This document shows positions 62,767 to 64,000 of a stretch of DNA of 64,000 bases, piece after piece. Each line of letters begins with the position of its first letter. Position 1 is the stretch's first letter. Source of the DNA: Bacteroidia bacterium (GTDB lineage: Bacteria > Bacteroidota > Bacteroidia > M30B66); NCBI GenBank assembly GCA_018401705.1, contig JAGYKL010000001.1:1-64000 (forward strand), given 5' to 3'. Under the pieces are notes generated by a model, which was given only the letters and a program-made list of their open reading frames with translations, was not told the DNA's origin and did not search any database. The translations under genes and the position numbers were made by a program.

Positions 62767-63993
62767 ATGACGGAAGACAGGAATCCCCTCTTGCAATTTT
62801 CGCAAGGTTCAGTGCTTTTGCCTCAAGAGGCTATGTTAGAAGTTGCACGAGGCACTACTTCACTTCAAATAGGGATTCCCAAAGAAACGTCTTTTCAAGA
62901 AAAGCGTGTTTCATTAGTGCCTGCGGCGGTTGCATTGTTGGTCAACAATGGACATCAAATCACCGTTGAAACTGGAGCTGGAGCAAATTCAAATTATCAA
63001 GACAAAGATTACAGCGATGCTGGAGCTACAATTGCTTACAGTAGTGAGCAAGTTTATCAGTGCGACATTGTTCTTAAAGTAGCACCACCTACTTTTGACG
63101 AGATTGAAATGATGAAATCAAGGCAAAAGCTAATTTCAGCATTGCAGTTGACTGTTCAACAAAAGAACTTCTTCAACCATTTGATTTCCAAAAAGATAAC
63201 AGGCCTTGCATTTGACTATATCAAAGACCGTTCAGGCATTTATCCGGTAGTTAGGTCAATGAGTGAAATTGCAGGGAACACATCAATACTAATTGCTGCC
63301 GAATACTTAAGCGCTTCCAACAACGGAATCGGAATGATGCTTGGAGGTATTTCGGGTGTTGCCCCAACAGAAGTTGTGATTATTGGAGCTGGAACTGTTG
63401 GAGAGTTTGCAGCAAGAGCTGCTGTTGGACTAGGTGCTCATATAAAGGTATTTGACAATTCTCTTTATCGCTTACGCAGAATTCAAAATGACTTGGGCAC
63501 TCGCCTATTCACTTCTATTATAGAACCGCGTCAACTTGAAGCTGCCTTAAAGACAGCCGATGTTGTTATTGGCGCCCTTAGAGCTAAAGAAGGCAGAACA
63601 CCTATTGTAGTTACTGAAGAAATGGTGAGTAATATGAAGTTTGGATCTGTGATAGTGGATATCTCTATAGACCAAGGGGGCTGTTTCGAAACTTCAGAAG
63701 TGACCAATCATGCAAACCCAGTCTTTAAAAAATATGGGGTCACACACTATTGTGTTCCTAATATTGCTTCCCGAGTTTCGCAAACTGCCTCTATGGCATT
63801 GAGTAATATCTTTACCCCTATTCTATTAGATATGGGCGACAAAGGTGGCATTGACAATTACTTAAGAATTAACTCTGGTGTTAGAAATGGGGTCTACATT
63901 TATAAAGGAATCATCACCCATAAATACATAGGGGAAACCTATAATATTCCTTACAAAAATCTCGATTTGCTTATTGCAGCAACTCAATTTTAA
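62767..63993 (+). CDS. ald: Alanine dehydrogenase
   Basis: 'IGIPKETSFQEKRVSLVPAAVALLVNNGHQITVETGAG', 'VVIIGAGTVGEFAARAAVGLGAHIKVFD', 'VIVDISIDQGGCFETS'. Confidence 0.92.
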   Translation: MTEDRNPLLQFSQGSVLLPQEAMLEVARGTTSLQIGIPKETSFQEKRVSLVPAAVALLVNNGHQITVETGAGANSNYQDKDYSDAGATIAYSSEQVYQCDIVLKVAPPTFDEIEMMKSRQKLISALQLTVQQKNFFNHLISKKITGLAFDYIKDRSGIYPVVRSMSEIAGNTSILIAAEYLSASNNGIGMMLGGISGVAPTEVVIIGAGTVGEFAARAAVGLGAHIKVFDNSLYRLRRIQNDLGTRLFTSIIEPRQLEAALKTADVVIGALRAKEGRTPIVVTEEMVSNMKFGSVIVDISIDQGGCFETSEVTNHANPVFKKYGVTHYCVPNIASRVSQTASMALSNIFTPILLDMGDKGGIDNYLRINSGVRNGVYIYKGIITHKYIGETYNIPYKNLDLLIAATQF

Positions 63994-64000
63994 AGATTTT

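Noticed and set aside
1-64000. CRISPR arrays, classical IS elements, prophage or toxin-antitoxin/defence loci
   Set aside because: No regular direct repeats, transposase, integrase, phage structural or recognisable defence genes seen in the window.

Overview
This 64 kb window looks like a chromosomal segment of a Bacteroidota bacterium, probably Flavobacteriales-like. Supporting signs are T9SS type-A sorting tails, PorX, an LpxC-FabZ fusion, TAnnTTTG promoter motifs and a HYC_CC_PP-type protein. Most of it is housekeeping: hpf - tRNA-Thr/Tyr/Gly/Thr - tuf - tRNA-Trp - secE - nusG - rplKAJL - rpoBC - DUF3467; an lpxD / lpxC-fabZ / lpxA block; porX-tsaE-ald; parC; and a marR-fadB-fadA-acyl-CoA dehydrogenase operon. 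The accessory parts are a glycan-modification cassette (about 13-23 kb), a probable metal-uptake cassette (25.2-28.5 kb), two T9SS-exported propeller proteins, and a four-helix-bundle (IVS/S23-type) element inserted between fadB and fadA. The best leads are: (1) an RnfD/NqrB-like membrane domain fused to DUF2330 at the left edge, missed by the ORF track because it runs off the window; (2) the four-helix-bundle gene flanked by imperfect inverted repeats that fit the fadB-fadA junction; (3) parC split by two in-frame stops inside its C-terminal beta-pinwheel; (4) an exact TTTG-N19-TACATTTG promoter with a leader stem before the tRNA-tuf operon; (5) recurrent TAnnTTTG-N4-6-ATG arrangements suggesting leaderless mRNAs; (6) rpoB without any upstream ATG. 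Between about 31.4 and 34.7 kb, three unrelated genes carry frameshifts, which looks more like poor consensus sequence than biology. I found no CRISPR array, classical transposon or clear defence system. All family calls come from reading motifs by eye, with no database search.
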